From: Argopecten irradians
Taxonomy: Eukaryota; Mollusca; Bivalvia; Pectinida; Pectinidae
Assembly (NCBI RefSeq): GCF_041381155.1
Contig: NC_091137.1
Coordinates: 13,759,765-13,823,764 of the forward strand
DNA length: 64,000 bases
Direction: 5' to 3'
In this document: positions 1-13,452 of the stretch, in pieces
Numbering within the stretch: position 1 is the first letter of the stretch
Layout of the letters: every line of letters begins with the position of its first letter
Notes under the pieces: model-generated
Told to the model about the DNA's origin: nothing
Databases searched by the model: none
The model's input: the letters and a program-made list of their open reading frames with translations, nothing else
Position numbers and translations under genes: made by a program

Positions 1-116
1 CTGAGTAAAAACATACAAAAAATATTTCTGTAAGTAATTCTCCTGGTCAACTATTACATTGGGTATCGTATCCTTTAATGATATAGACAATTGAAGAGGC
101 ACGTATTTCTACTTAC

Positions 117-3100
117 TTTCAAAGTATATGATGAACCCTTTGCCTGTTTTTGATCTGCCTGATACAGTAAGATAAATTTCCACGACTCCTTCTGACAAAG
201 TGGCGTTAAAGCGTTTTGTATTCCCTTTAACAACTAGTGTCTGTGTGTTGACCTTAGTGTGAATGATCCTAAATGTATCACGATCCTCGTCAACTTCAGC
301 GGCCTCTAGTCTTAATAGTAGTTGTTTCCCTTCGCCTATCTGTAAAATGTAAGTAGTTAAAATTTACGTAGTAGACAAAATGACTTCCAGTGACAAAAAA
401 CAACAAAAACAACATCCAGCTTAAATAAGAACATGATTAGCATGGGACATTTCCTTTCTATTTCAGTGAGTATTCCATTGTTTATCTCCACTTGATGTTG
501 CAATTCCCTAAGCTACACGGGCTAGTACGGCAAACATAGTTTTGTTACACTTGAGTAGTAGATAGAAGACTAACGAATTCTGATCATGCGATTTCTGGAT
601 TACCAATAATAATATGGCGATGTTTGTTTACCTTTATGGTGAATGACCATAGTGATTTATACGATAATAATTCTATGCTTTTTTATCAACTGTCAGGTAA
701 ACATATTGTTCATTGTTTCAAATCTTCGCCCTGATCTACCTTGATGACTTTTCTGCAGTCCACCGATTCTGCACCGTAGTCCCAAGGGTAGATGTTGTGA
801 CTCCGAATGATACCGACCTCTTTGTCCACCAGCTCTGGTTTGTAACGACTGCACATATTTATAACGTTGTCTGAAAATAGTAATTTTTGAAGCCTGGAAA
901 TAAAGTGTTCGCATACATTGTTCGACATAATGATGTGAAATAATTTTCACTGGTGCATCAACATTACGTTCTAAACACGGATTTATTAGTGAGACTCATA
1001 TATGTCTTTGGTTTTGGGGAATTAAGTAAGATTAGAACTATACGACATTTTTTTAAAAACGAAGACGTGGGAATAAAGTAGAGTAGAACTGTACGACAGT
1101 ATTTAGACACGAAGACGTGGGAATTAAGTAGAGTAGAACTGTAAGACAGTATTTAGACACGAAGACATGGGAATTAAGTAGAGTAGAACTGTAAGACAGT
1201 ATTTAGACACGAAGACGTGGGAATTAAGTAGAGTAGAACTGTAAGACAGTATTTAGACACGAAGACGTGGGAATTAAGTAGAGTAGAACTGTAAGACAGT
1301 ATTTAGACACGAAGACGTGGGAATTAAGTAGAGTAGAACTGTAAGACAGTATTTAGACACGAAGACGTGGAAATTAAGTAGAGTAGAACTGTAAGACAGT
1401 ATTTAGATACAAAGACGTGGGAATTAAGTAGAGTAGAACTGTAGACAGTATTTAGACACGAAGACGTGGGAATTAAGTAGAGTAGAACTGTAAGACAGTA
1501 TTTAGACACGAAGACGCGGGAATTAAGTAGAGTAGAACTGTAAGACAGTATTTAGACACAAAGACGTGGGAATTAAGTAGAGTAGAACTGTAAGACAGTA
1601 TTTAGACACGAAGACGTGGGAATTAAGTAGAGTAGAACTGTAAGACAGTATTTAGACACGAAGACGTGGGAATTAAGTAGAGTAGAACTGTAAGACAGTA
1701 TTTAGATACAAAGACGTGGGAATTAAGTAGAGTAGAACTGTACGACAGTATTAAGACACGAAGACGTGGGAATTAAGTAGAGTAGAACTGTAAGACAGTA
1801 TTTAGACACGAAGACGTGGGAATTAAGTAGAGTAGAACTGTACGACAGTATTTAGACACGAAGACGTGGGAATTAAGTAGAGTAGAACTGTAAGACAGTA
1901 TTTAGACACGAAGACGTGGGAATTAAGTAGAGTAGAACTGTAAGACAGTATTTAGACACGAAGACGTGGGAATTAAGTAGAGTAGAACTGTACGACAGTA
2001 TTTAGACACGAAGACGCGGGAATTAAGTAGAGTAGAACTGTAAGACAGTATTTAGACACGAAGACGTGGGAATTAAGTAGAGTAGAACTGTAAGACAGTA
2101 TTTAGACACGAAGACGTGGGAATTAAGTAGAGTAGAACTGTAAGACAGTATTTAGACACGAAGACGTGGGAATTAAGTAGAGTAGAACTGTAAGACAGTA
2201 TTTAGACACGAAGACGTGGGAATTAAGTAGAGTAGAACTGTAAGACAGTATTTAGACACGAAGACGTGGGAATTAAGTAGAGTAGAACTGTAAGACAGTA
2301 TTTAGACACGAAGACGTGGGAATTAAGTAGAGTAGAACTGTACGACAGTATTTAGACACGAAGACGCGGGAATTAAGTAGAGTAGAACTGTAAGACAGTA
2401 TTTAGACACGAAGACGTGGGAATTAAGTAGAGTAGAACTGTAAGACAGTATTTAGACACAAAGACGTGGGAATTAAGTAGAGTAGAACTGTACGACAGTA
2501 TTTAGACACGAAGACGTGGGAATTAAGTAGAGTAGAACTGTAAGACAGTATTTAGACACGAAGACGCGGGAATTAAGTAGAGTAGAACTGTACGACAGTA
2601 TTTAGACCACGAAGACGTGGGAATTAAGTAGAGTAGAACTGTACAACAGTATTTAGATACGAAGACGCGGGAATTATGTAGAGTAGAACTGTACGACTGT
2701 ATTTTGATACGAAGACGCGGGAATTAAGTCACCACGAAAGTAGCTTTGTTTGTAGTATACGTCTCTTCTGATGGTATACCTTGTCTTATAACACTCATGA
2801 AATATTACTGTAAATGTATAATTAACATCTATTGAAATATTACTGTAAAATGTATAATAACATCTATTGAAATATTATTAAATGTATAATTAACATCTAT
2901 TGAAATATTACTGTAAAATGTATAATTAACATCTATTGAAATATTACTGTAAAATGTATAATTAACATCTATTGAAATATTACTGTAAAATGTATAATTA
3001 ACATCTATTGAAATATTACTGTAAAATGTATAATTAACATCTATTGAAATATTACTGTAAAATGTATAATTAACATCTATTGAAATATTACTGTAAAATG

Positions 3101-6100
3101 TATAATTAACATCTATTGAAATATTACTGTAAAATGTATAATAAACATCTATTGAAATATTACTGTTAAATGTATAATTAACATCTATTGAAATATTACT
3201 GTAAAATGTATGATTAACACATCTATTGAAATATTACTGTAAAATGTATAATTAACATGAATCTATTGAAAAGTATATTACTGTAAAATGTATAATTAAC
3301 ATCTATTGAAATATTACTGTAAAATGTATAATTAACATCTATTGAAATATTACTGTAAAATGTATAATTAACATCTATTGAAATATTACTGTAAAATGTA
3401 TAATTAACATCTATTGAAATATTACTGTAAAATGTATAATTAACATCTATTGAAATATTACTGTAAAATGTATAATTAACATCTATTGAAATATTACTGT
3501 AAAATGTATAATTAACATCTATTGAAATATTACTGTAAAATGTATAATTAACATCTATTGAAATATTACTGTAAAATGTATAATTAACATCTATTGAAAT
3601 ATTACTGTAAAATGTATAATTAACATCTATTGAAATATTACTGTAAAATGTATAATTAACATCTATTGAAATATTACTGTAAAATGTATAATTAACATCT
3701 ATTGAAATATTACTGTAAAATGTATAATTAACATCTATTGAAATATTACTGTAAAATGTATAATTAACATCTATTGAAATATTACTGTAAAATGTATAAT
3801 TAACATCTATTGAAATATTACTGTAAAATGTATAATTAACATCTATTGAAATATTACTGTAAAATGTATAATTAACATCTATTGAAATATTACTGTAAAA
3901 TGTATAATTAACATCTATTGAAATATTACTGTAAAATGTATAATTAACATCTATTGAAATATTACTGTAAAATGTATGATTAACATCTATTGAAATATTA
4001 CTGTAAAATGTATAATTAACATCTATTGAAATATTACTGTAAAATGTATAATTAACATCTATTGAAATATTACTGTAAAATGTATAATTAACATCTATTG
4101 AAATATTACTGTAAAATGTATAATTAACATCTATTGAAATATTACTGTAAAATGTATAATTACATCTATTAAATATACTGTAAAATGTATAATTAACATC
4201 TATTGAAATATTACTGTAAAATGTATAATTAACATCTATTGAAATATTATGTAAATGTATAATTAACATCTATTGAAATATTACTGTAAAATGTATAATT
4301 AACATCTATTGAAATATTACTGTAAAATGTATATTAACATCTATTGAAATATTACTGTAAAATGTATGATTAACATCTATTGAAATATTACTGTAAAATG
4401 TATAATTAAAATTATTGAAATATACTGTAAAATGTTAATTAACATCTATTGAAATATTACTGTAAAATGTATGTAATTAACATCTATTGAAATATTACTG
4501 TAAAATGTATAATTAACATCTATTGAAATATTACTGTAAAATGTATAATTAACATCTATTGAAATATTACTGTAAAATGTATAATTAACATCTATTGAAA
4601 TATTACTGTAAAATGTATAATTAACATCTATTGAAATATTACTGTAAAATGTATAATTAACATCTATTGAAATATTACTGTAAAATGTATAATTAACATC
4701 TATTGAAATATTACTGTAAAATGTATGATTAACATCTATTGAAATATTACTGTAAAATGTATAATTAACATCTATTGAAATATTACTGTAAAATGTATAA
4801 TTAACATCTATTGAAATATTACTGTTAAATGTTTAATTAACATCTATTGAAATATTACTGTAAAATGTATAATTAACATCTATTGAAATATTACTGTTAA
4901 ATGTTTAATTAACATCTATTGAAACTACATCGCAGTGGTTTTTATATATATTAACAAATAAAACAATAATAGAGTGACAAAATGCACATACAAATGTGGT
5001 GTCACATATATATATGAATACTAAATCATATAAGACTAATAAAGCAAATACTGTATGAAAACTAGTTGGAAGTGTAGAGCGGTGTAAATATTGATATTTT
5101 ATTACCCAGTTTGAAATATAATGATATGTTCATTTGTTTTAACTGCAGCGACTCCGATTTTCATGCTGTTGGACCATTGAGATATTCGATATGTCTTGAT
5201 CTATGTAATGATACGATACGAGTTAATTTAATGTTTTATGATAGCCATGCGTAATCCGTTTGTTGTACGGGTGCCACTTAAAATTGTTTTAACCATTGAT
5301 ATAACCGGCTATAGATCACTTAGATTTCGAGGAAAAGGTGAATCAGACATAAATAATTCTTTGTATTGGTTATTTCATGCATGTTTACAAATCGTGTGTT
5401 CAAAGAAAACCTCTGTTTAGTTTTAAACTACACACCTTAGATCAAAAGACCTGCCGTGCTTTATCGGCAACAAAAATCGTTCAAACCCTCATTCACTACC
5501 ATAAACGAATTTTATAAATTTGATCCGGTACTTAAGAATTCGTGTAAGTAACGGCAATATTAATAGAATTTGTTCATTGTACTGGTGCGATTTGTAGATT
5601 TGAGTCATTTCTGTTCTAGCGAGGTGTTTTGTTTATAACTGAGAGTTTTACCATCTAAATATTTAATGTCCACATGATACCAATATGCACATTCGTTGAT
5701 ACTTGTATAATGTGGAATCAAATAATCTGATCGCTTTATGATTTGCCCAATATCTATTAGTGCCAGAGGGATATTATACATGTATATCAGATATTTTGTA
5801 CTTACAACACTTATTGTTGTAGTACTTCCTTGTACAGATTAACATCGATTTACATTAAGATACGTGTATTTGAATTTAGTCGTTTTTAAAACAACTATAA
5901 AATGTACCCGACCGAGGTCATGTAAAACACCCCAGCCATTGTTTGTAACTACGGCCCATTAATATTACATTCTGGTCTTATGTAGGACAATCTCTCTGTA
6001 TTTTAAAATAACGCTTTATTTCGATTGGTTAATTCAGCCAGGAAGTGAAATGTTTTGATTTGGTGAAGACCATATTAGCTTCCGGAACTGATCACAGGTG

Positions 6101-9100
6101 CTATGATTGGCTGAGTAGGAATATGATATACAGGAAGTAAGTTTAATATCTATGTTTTGATTGGTTTGGTTGTTATATAAATCGCAATAGTTCTTAACAT
6201 TTAAAGATTGACATAAGCATCTCTTTCAATGAAGTCTCGTTATATTGTATATAATGTATATAGGGCGGCTGTATATAACATTTCAAAAATAAAACCAAAA
6301 TTTACACCTGAATAGTTTTTGAATATACAAACATTACAAAGCATTAACCTTTTACCTGATGTAACACGTGTTTGGTAAGCCAACTTGTTATTTAAACTAA
6401 CTTGTCTCGACTGATGCTTAAACATTTTTTTATAGTAAACAATATACATGTTTAAAGTATACTAGATATACTTCGACTTAAATATATGCAATGTGTTTAT
6501 AAAATGTCAAGAATAGTTAAATGTTTATGGGACGTCGACAATTTTTATGACACCTCTCAAAACTTACAATATACATTTTAAAAGTTCTCTTTAAAGCGAT
6601 GCAATCTATATCATAATAATTCTAAAGTGTTTCATAAAAATATTTCACGATATAACATCTAATAAATTTATTCAAGACATACCTTTTAGGAATTGAACTT
6701 TGTTTACCAAACATATACATGTACATGAGTGATGGAAGTGATATATTTGACTTGTGATCTTATCCTTATCTAAAAATTGTTTAATAATTGTCGTGCTTAA
6801 TGGCGCTTATCATGGTTTTAAAAAACCCGCTACATTATGAGAATATTTTAAAACCTGTTTTGTAGCTAGAAATAAGTGTACGTTTATCTTAATTCCCTTT
6901 TAATGTTCGATAACGAATAACTCTGTAACATTCAAAACACGCATGCAATAACCTATGTCCAGAAAACTTTTTGTGGTTCGTACTTACTTAATGATACTTT
7001 TATGATATTTCCAAGCACAGCTTAAGACTATGTCGCAGTTTTGGCACGTGTGATTATTTAGAATACTTGATACAGGAGAGGGTACTTTGATGGAGGGTAT
7101 GCTGGCGGAGGGTATGTCGTGGTATTGTTCACCTACCTGTCTTTAGATCGGGTACGTATCTCTGTATGGCGCTTTCTAGGGCATGTGTCCCATCATATTG
7201 CAGTACTGTGGGGAAATGATATCACACTTTAAGAAAATATAATGGAGGTAAATATTCAGTTTGTGTATTAAACACTTACCTCAACACTTCTTAAATTATG
7301 TCTTGCAAACTTATGTGGTGTCAAATATCTATTTTTTCAAAAAGGTTTAAAGATACGTGTGATAAATAGAGGATCTTACATGAGTGGCTATGTGATATGA
7401 AATTTATCAACGCGTTCAATAATCCGATATGCCACGAGCCTTGGTTGGACATAGTTTTTCAGGAAATGATATCAATATTTCAAAATACGTCAACTAGAAT
7501 GTTATCAGATGAAAATTCAAAATGTTTTATATGATAGAAAATACGACGAATAATTCAGAATTTCTGTAATGTTTAACCGCATTTTAGCTAAAAGCAAACT
7601 ATTTTTTATTTTTTTTATCATATTGCACAACTTCATTGATGTCAGTTCACAGAATGGATGTAGGTACGTACCATCATAAATAAGGTAAAAGCTAGATTCT
7701 TCTTGATTAGGATTCTCCCAAGTCAAAGTAAAATTATCTCCCGTTCCAATGAATGTTTCATGGTTATATCTCAAGGTCCTCGTCTCTCTAAATCCATGTG
7801 TAGTCGTCCATTGGACCGTCACATAATAACTGGTATCGGTATCAAACTTTTCCAGTGTCAGTGCGAGTGTTATAGAGATTGAAAATGACATTACTTTATA
7901 GCATGACTTCCCTGTCGCGCTGGTGGCTGGAATATCTGGATGACGCCCGAGGATACCTCGTAAATAGGTCCCCGTTGTCCACTCCGAACATATATCAAAT
8001 ATCTCTTCTGTAACGTAATACAAAGTGTCTTATTAAACTAGGATCAATGTAAAGAACGTTATCATTACCAGCAGGGATTCCATTACAACATCTCATACCT
8101 GCCTTACATTGAAACCTCTATACAGAAGTGACCACAAGGACGACATACTCGCCATCACCGCATCATTAATGTTGGTTTGAATACAACAGGCAAGTGCTAT
8201 TATACTATTGAAATATTTCAAATTATGATATAATTGTCTTGAAGTAGTTGCCTTTTTGACTGCTGCTGAAACTTTTTTTCATCAAGTATGATGTCCTAAC
8301 AAGTTATCATTTATGCATCGACAAATGTTGGCAAAAATTGAAACAATTTACAAAGTATTGATATGCTGACTGATGTTCAATGAACCCATGTCGTCACAGC
8401 AGCACAGTATCAATGAAAATAGCATTCATGACAACATTCCGTATCAGCAATCATATCGTTATTCTGGTCGGTTCAAATGAATTCTGACAACTTAATGTGG
8501 GGTAGCAAATGGTTTATTTTGGTCTTTTTTGTGTCCAAATTCGCGCGATTTTGAATAAGTGGTCTTTTAATTTATGAAACGACAGTGCATTGACATTGAT
8601 TAACTTAATATTATTTTAATATTCAAGTTTAGCCATCCTCATTTCTTAAAATGTCGAAATGTAAACACCATATAAAACACAAGAAATGACCATGTGCTGT
8701 AAAAGGCAACTTCGACGAACTTGTGCCAGCCAGAATTTGACTTTCTTCGATGTCAATACAGTACAAGGTGTAATGCTTTATTGCTTGAACATATTACACA
8801 TTTGTAATAATTATCATGGAAACTTACCTCTGGGTACACATTTCGGTAATGATATTAGGATAAACTTTGGAAAACGTTTAAGACATTTGCGTTGCGGTCC
8901 ACTTAGGATATGTGTTAGTCTCAGTCCCTTTCTTAATGATATGCTACACGTATTGTTTCTCAAACATTGTTCCGACTGTTTGACTAATTGACTGTTAGTA
9001 CCCAAACAATCCTTTTCGAGACGCAGACTTGACGTACGACGCCTGATGGACGCTCCGTACGCTACGAAGGGGGTCAACATCAGGTGATTATCTGGACAGA

Positions 9101-10625
9101 CAAGGTCAACCTGTTCTTTACTGTTTGATAGTCGCCTGATCACGAACGGACGAGTAGACATCGTCTCACCTGAAAAACATGAACAGGTTTGCTAAGGCAT
9201 ACTGCAGTGGTGGATATAATATCAGTGGTAGTAACTCATTTTATTCTACATTCTACTTGAAACATTAATACAACACATACATAGAAGATGACGTTTAAAT
9301 TATCAGGTCTAACTCTCAGGATGGGAAGTGGGGGAGCTTAAACGTGTGTATTGCAAAATGTTAACCGTTGGAAAAATATTCCAGGCAGATGCTTTTCTAC
9401 ATTTTATCTATCACAATATCATATAACGAAATTCCTCTGACGTCAAGATTAAATCATGGCCTCATCAACACTTTCTGTGCCGTCAATATTCCCATTAATT
9501 ATTGAAGGTATGCGACTGATCAAACCCTTATCACTCAATCTGCTTGGGTTCCTCTTGCATCAATTTGAACGTCAGCTTTCCCCCAAGGTCAAGCGTAGTG
9601 CAGTATGGAAGATGAGTACCCAGTACATATACTATCCTTGTGGTGATGTAGATATGTCAAACGAACTTTCCTGTTATCGGAGGCGTGTTCAGTACACGCG
9701 GAGAGAATCTCCATTGCCCTAATTTCACTCGTTGCCAACATTGAAATAGCCAAGTAACGATGACAACGCACAAAGAACATTAATTAATTTCATGGTTACT
9801 TTGTATCCGCATGCTTCATTGGAACCTGTAAAGTCTACAGCAGATTAACCCACGTACAAAGTAATGTTATCTAATTTAATCTGAACGTAAACCTTGGCAG
9901 TCGACACAAAGATTAACATTACAGTCAACCGTTCGATAATGCCTGTGATATTGTCATTGTTCATAGTTTGATCAATAAACTGATTAATGTTTAATTGTAT
10001 TCATAGCTAATACGACAAGAGATAAAATCCGTGATGTTGATTAGATACGACACACGCCATTCGCATTTACAGCCACTATTCATCAGAGTATCATGGAAAA
10101 AACAACAAGTAAACAAACAACAATTGTTACCTAGCGTCACTAGTTTCTATTTAACATAAATAAGCAGCATAATTGAACCGATTTCCAAGCGTTCATATGA
10201 TATAACTCACGCAAACATGACGAAGTTCAACTAGTATTTAGATATGTTCTCTTCCAGCTAACCTGTCTTGCAATCGACAACTTAAGGTACATATAGTGAA
10301 TTTGAATTGTAAATAGTGAAAAGTTTGTCATCATTTGTATGATGAATGTATGGTAAACATGAAATTGTGATAAATTTCTGTCGTATATCTTTATCTATTC
10401 TTCCATAGAAAATCAAGACACTTATGAAAATAAATGAAGATATTTTTAAAACGTTACAGATTTTTTTCCAAACAGAAAGTACCTAACTACATACTATTAT
10501 AGCATATCTAAATTTATCTGTACATGGTAACCATACTTACGGATATCCCAGATAGCGAATCCATTGGTAATCAATACCAAGATCACGAGTATGAAATATC
10601 CCAGTCTGCTATGTAGGACGGCCAT
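117..10625 (-). CDS. Secreted SUEL-type lectin / CUB-domain protein, 5' part (continues past left edge)
   Basis: Six exons are visible: 10625-10541, 9169-8828, 8007-7672, 7205-7137, 870-740 and 339-117. All join in frame (1186 nt, about 395 codons). Exon 1 encodes a signal peptide (MAVLHSRLGYFILVILVLIT...), so the product should enter the secretory pathway. Exon 2 is a SUEL/galactose-binding lectin domain: LVCPDNHLML, an AYGA core, KDCLGT, SEQC, NNTCSI and a final Cys in LPKCVP follow the family spacing. Exon 3 (two Cys, GILGRH...P, KFDTDTSYYV, SSFYLIYD) reads as a divergent CUB-type beta-sandwich. Exon 4 is a 23-residue linker. Exons 5-6 are a clearer CUB domain (GIIRSHNIYPWDYG, DCRKVIK, GKGFIIYFE). 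Exons 2 and 3 are both phase 1-1, typical of shuffled extracellular modules. Positions 1-2 look like the acceptor of the next exon just off the edge. A role in glycan recognition or immunity is inferred; the substrate is unknown. Confidence 0.8.
1018..2730. repeat. Minisatellite, 50-bp unit, about 34 copies
   Basis: Tandem 50-bp units lie in the intron between the exons at 7137 and 870. Most differ by one or two substitutions (GTAAGAC versus GTACGAC, ACGTGG versus ACGCGG). Edge units are more diverged at both ends, which suggests growth from the middle. On the gene's sense strand each unit contains CTAAATACTGTCTTACAG, which resembles a branch site, pyrimidine tract and 3' splice site. Confidence 0.95.
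2796..4925. repeat. Minisatellite, 36-bp unit, about 59 copies
   Basis: An AT-rich 36-bp unit repeats within the same intron as the 50-bp array. Because 36 is divisible by three, one minus-strand frame stays open as a repeated 12-residue motif (NISIDVNYTFYS); this is a by-product. The sense strand carries ATACATTTTACAG in each unit, again acceptor-like. Indels cluster at 2850-2880, 3220-3280 and 4160-4460. Confidence 0.95.
4926..7136. other. Remainder of lectin/CUB intron 4; no gene seen
   Basis: AT-rich intron sequence between the 36-bp array and the exon at 7137-7205. The short plus-strand frame at 5238-5420 has no recognisable domain or splice support. Confidence 0.6.
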
Positions 10626-10660
10626 ATGGGTAAGTTTCCTCGATACATGGTAAACCCCTC

Positions 10661-10672
10661 GTTTATATATAG
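10661..10672 (-). promoter_or_regulatory. TATA box of the lectin/CUB gene
   Basis: Read on the minus strand the sequence is CTATATATAAAC, about 40 bp upstream of the ATG at 10625. That spacing would give a very short 5' UTR. It is a consensus TATA motif in the expected place, but the start site is not shown by the sequence. Confidence 0.45.
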
Positions 10673-11282
10673 ACACAGCATGGCTTTTCCAAAATGTGAC
10701 GTGTTCTGCTTTACAAATTAGGGAGAATGTTCTGTTTGTTTTGACAACAATCGATATAGCATCACTTTGTTTTTTCTATTCCGTCTCTTTTTTCATTTAA
10801 CATAACATCAATACCACTATAGCAACGAAAACACAGCAACAGTGATACCTGACCATTCTTTATTTGCTTTGAAGCGAGGCAAATCTAAGTGCTGCACTTT
10901 TTTCTGGCGCCATGTATTATTTTTTGACCTATTTCGAAACCCAATAAACAGTCTAGTCTAGTTGATGTTGTTATTGGGTTAATGTTACTCCTTCATAACC
11001 CGAGTCTCTAGTTTAATACCTTAATCGGGTTACTAGGTCAGGGACGGTCAGGTTAGATGACCATTGTATATCAATATTAACCAAACAACAGGCTTAATTA
11101 GGACTATCTACTAGGCAAATAGAAACTAAATCAGATGTTTGTACCTTAAGGTGATACAATACAGACATTCTTAGACAATACTAACTAGTGGGAACTTCAT
11201 AGCGTTTCTACTTAACGGAATTTATGTAATATTACTAAATGTGTATACAAACCCTTTCAAATATAGAATAGAAATATCAGGA

Positions 11283-11455
11283 TCAGTACCCAAAGTACCT
11301 AGGTTCAGAGGATGATGAACACTAGACAACATCTAGAGATACAAAATAAAGTACCTATACGTATTCAGAAGATGAACACAAAACAACAGCTAGAAATATA
11401 AAATGTGTGATTAACAAAAAGTATACGTATTCAGAAGATGATGAATACAAACAAG
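11283..11455. repeat. Diverged copies of the 69-bp repeat
   Basis: About two and a half degraded units contain CATCTAGAGATA and TACGTATTCAGAAGATG. They match the homogeneous 69-bp array at 12.8 kb but lie about 1.35 kb away and carry substitutions and deletions. They may be an older outlier of the same family. Confidence 0.75.
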
Positions 11456-12796
11456 TTGCTCTCCTTTAAAAAAGGAAAGCAATCCTGGGCGTGCGAAAAG
11501 CCTTTTAAAGTATAAGGAACAAAAATTGTATGTATTTAATAATAAAAAAAATATTTTATTCAATATAACAATGAGTAAGCTTAAGATATACACTGTAAGT
11601 AAAGTGACATTGTTAAGAAACTAAATTTCTACTAATATTATCTTTAATACATAACTCGGCAAAAATGAAATACAAAATTGAATAGACATGAAATATTTGA
11701 TATAAAATTGTTTGTTTCATACGGAATGCAATTACAGATGGGTTATTTTTTCTTCATGGAATTGTCAAAAGGGATGTTTGTACAATTGAAAAAAAATAAT
11801 ATCTTAAATTGAAGATTATAAAAAATGGCACTAGTATTATCATGATCAGTTTTCTGTAAATAAATGATATTGAATAGCACCATCTTAAAAGCTTTTCATA
11901 CATTAATATCCCTGCTGTAAATAATCTATATAAATGAATTTGAGTACATTTTGTATTTGATATAAAAACATCTTCGCACAAAAATAATGGGATTGAAAAA
12001 TAACAAAATACAAGTTGACTGGTAAAAACTACATAGACTATTGCAAACTACATTGTTGTGCAAATTATAAGATCCAAGAATGTAGTGATTTGTTGATTAA
12101 CTGATGATATCAAAATAAATGTTTCTCTTAAGAAGAAGTATGCTATCGAACATTTTACATATTTTGTGGCTTATGTTCCTACCTTCCACACAACAATGAC
12201 TGTTTCCTGCAGATCAATCAAACAGTTCAAGTGTGCTATAGTTAAGCACTAAGGTTGGGGCCTTAATTACCTGTTTGCTGTATAGCATGTTGACCCAAGG
12301 AAGCATACATTGCTGTGAACATAGCAGATCAGAACAGCTGGAATATTTCAAACGTAATGTAGCTGTAATTTGCAAAAGTCAGATTATGCTTGTTCTTTTC
12401 AACAAGTTGGTATAATTAATGCATGTAAGCATTCAATAAAGTATCATAAAAGCCATTCATGTAATATTGAATATCGTCAGCTTGTCCACGCAACACCTCA
12501 GCCTCAGACACAGCTAGGTCAACGCCGTGTTTTTGAAACGATAGGGTTTCAAATTACTGAAAAGGGCACGGTGCTGTGAAATATCAACCAGGTACATTAT
12601 AAACATTCACGCGTTTAGTACACATCAATGAGTGTGTTATGATGATAACGCTTGCTTATTCAGGGTGATGCTGCGATGACAACATACAGGTTACTAAAGA
12701 AACTCAGCTGGTGTACACACTTCAATTCCTGTCAATCAAATGTCCCATAGCACAGCACAAAATGTGGCTGATATCTTTCGATTCCCTGGGCGCCCA
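11456..12796. other. Intergenic, no gene seen
   Basis: AT-rich sequence between the two blocks of the 69-bp repeat, upstream of the lectin/CUB gene. The short frames here show no domain, codon bias or splice structure. Confidence 0.5.
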
Positions 12797-13452
12797 GGGA
12801 AACAACATCTAGAGATATAAAATGTATGGTTAACATAAAGTATACGTATTCAGAAGATGATGAATACAAAACAACATCTAGAGATATAAAATGTGTGGTT
12901 AACATAAAGTATACGTATTCAGAAGATGATGAATACAAAACAACATCTAGAGATATAAAATGTGTGGTTAACATAAAGTACCTATACGTATTCAGAAGAT
13001 GATGAATACAAAACAACATCTAGAGATATAAAATGTGTGGTTAACATATAGTATACGTATTCAGAAGATGATGAATACAAAACAACATCTAGAGATATAA
13101 AATGTGTGGTTAACATAAAGTATACGTATTTAGAAGATGATGAATACAAAACATCATCTAGAGATATAAAATGTGTGGTTAACATACAGTACCTATACGT
13201 ATTCAGAAGATAATGAATACAAAACAACATCTAGAGATATAAAATGTGTGGTTAACATAAAGTATACGTATTCAGAAGATGATGAATACAAAACAACATC
13301 TAGAGATATAAAATGTGTGGTTAACATAAAGTACCTATACGTATTCAGAAGATGATGAATACAAAACAACATCTAGAGATATAAAATGTGTGGTTAACAT
13401 AAAGTATACGTATTCAGAAGATGATGAATACAAAACAACATCTAGAAATATG
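12797..13452. repeat. Minisatellite, 69-bp unit, about 9-10 copies
   Basis: Tandem 69-bp units are present; some are 73 bp because of a 4-base insertion (AAAGTACCTATACG versus AAAGTATACG). The longer form recurs at intervals, suggesting occasional duplication of two- or three-unit blocks. The array lies about 2.2 kb upstream of the lectin/CUB start codon. Each unit contains GATATAAAATG on the plus strand. Confidence 0.95.

Noticed and set aside
3223..4269. 348-codon repetitive frame (NISIDVNYTFYS)
   Set aside because: By-product of a 36-bp intronic minisatellite; no start context, domain or flanking coding sequence.
8686..8991. Plus-strand 101-codon frame
   Set aside because: It largely overlaps the SUEL-lectin exon on the opposite strand, which has a clear domain and matching splice phases.
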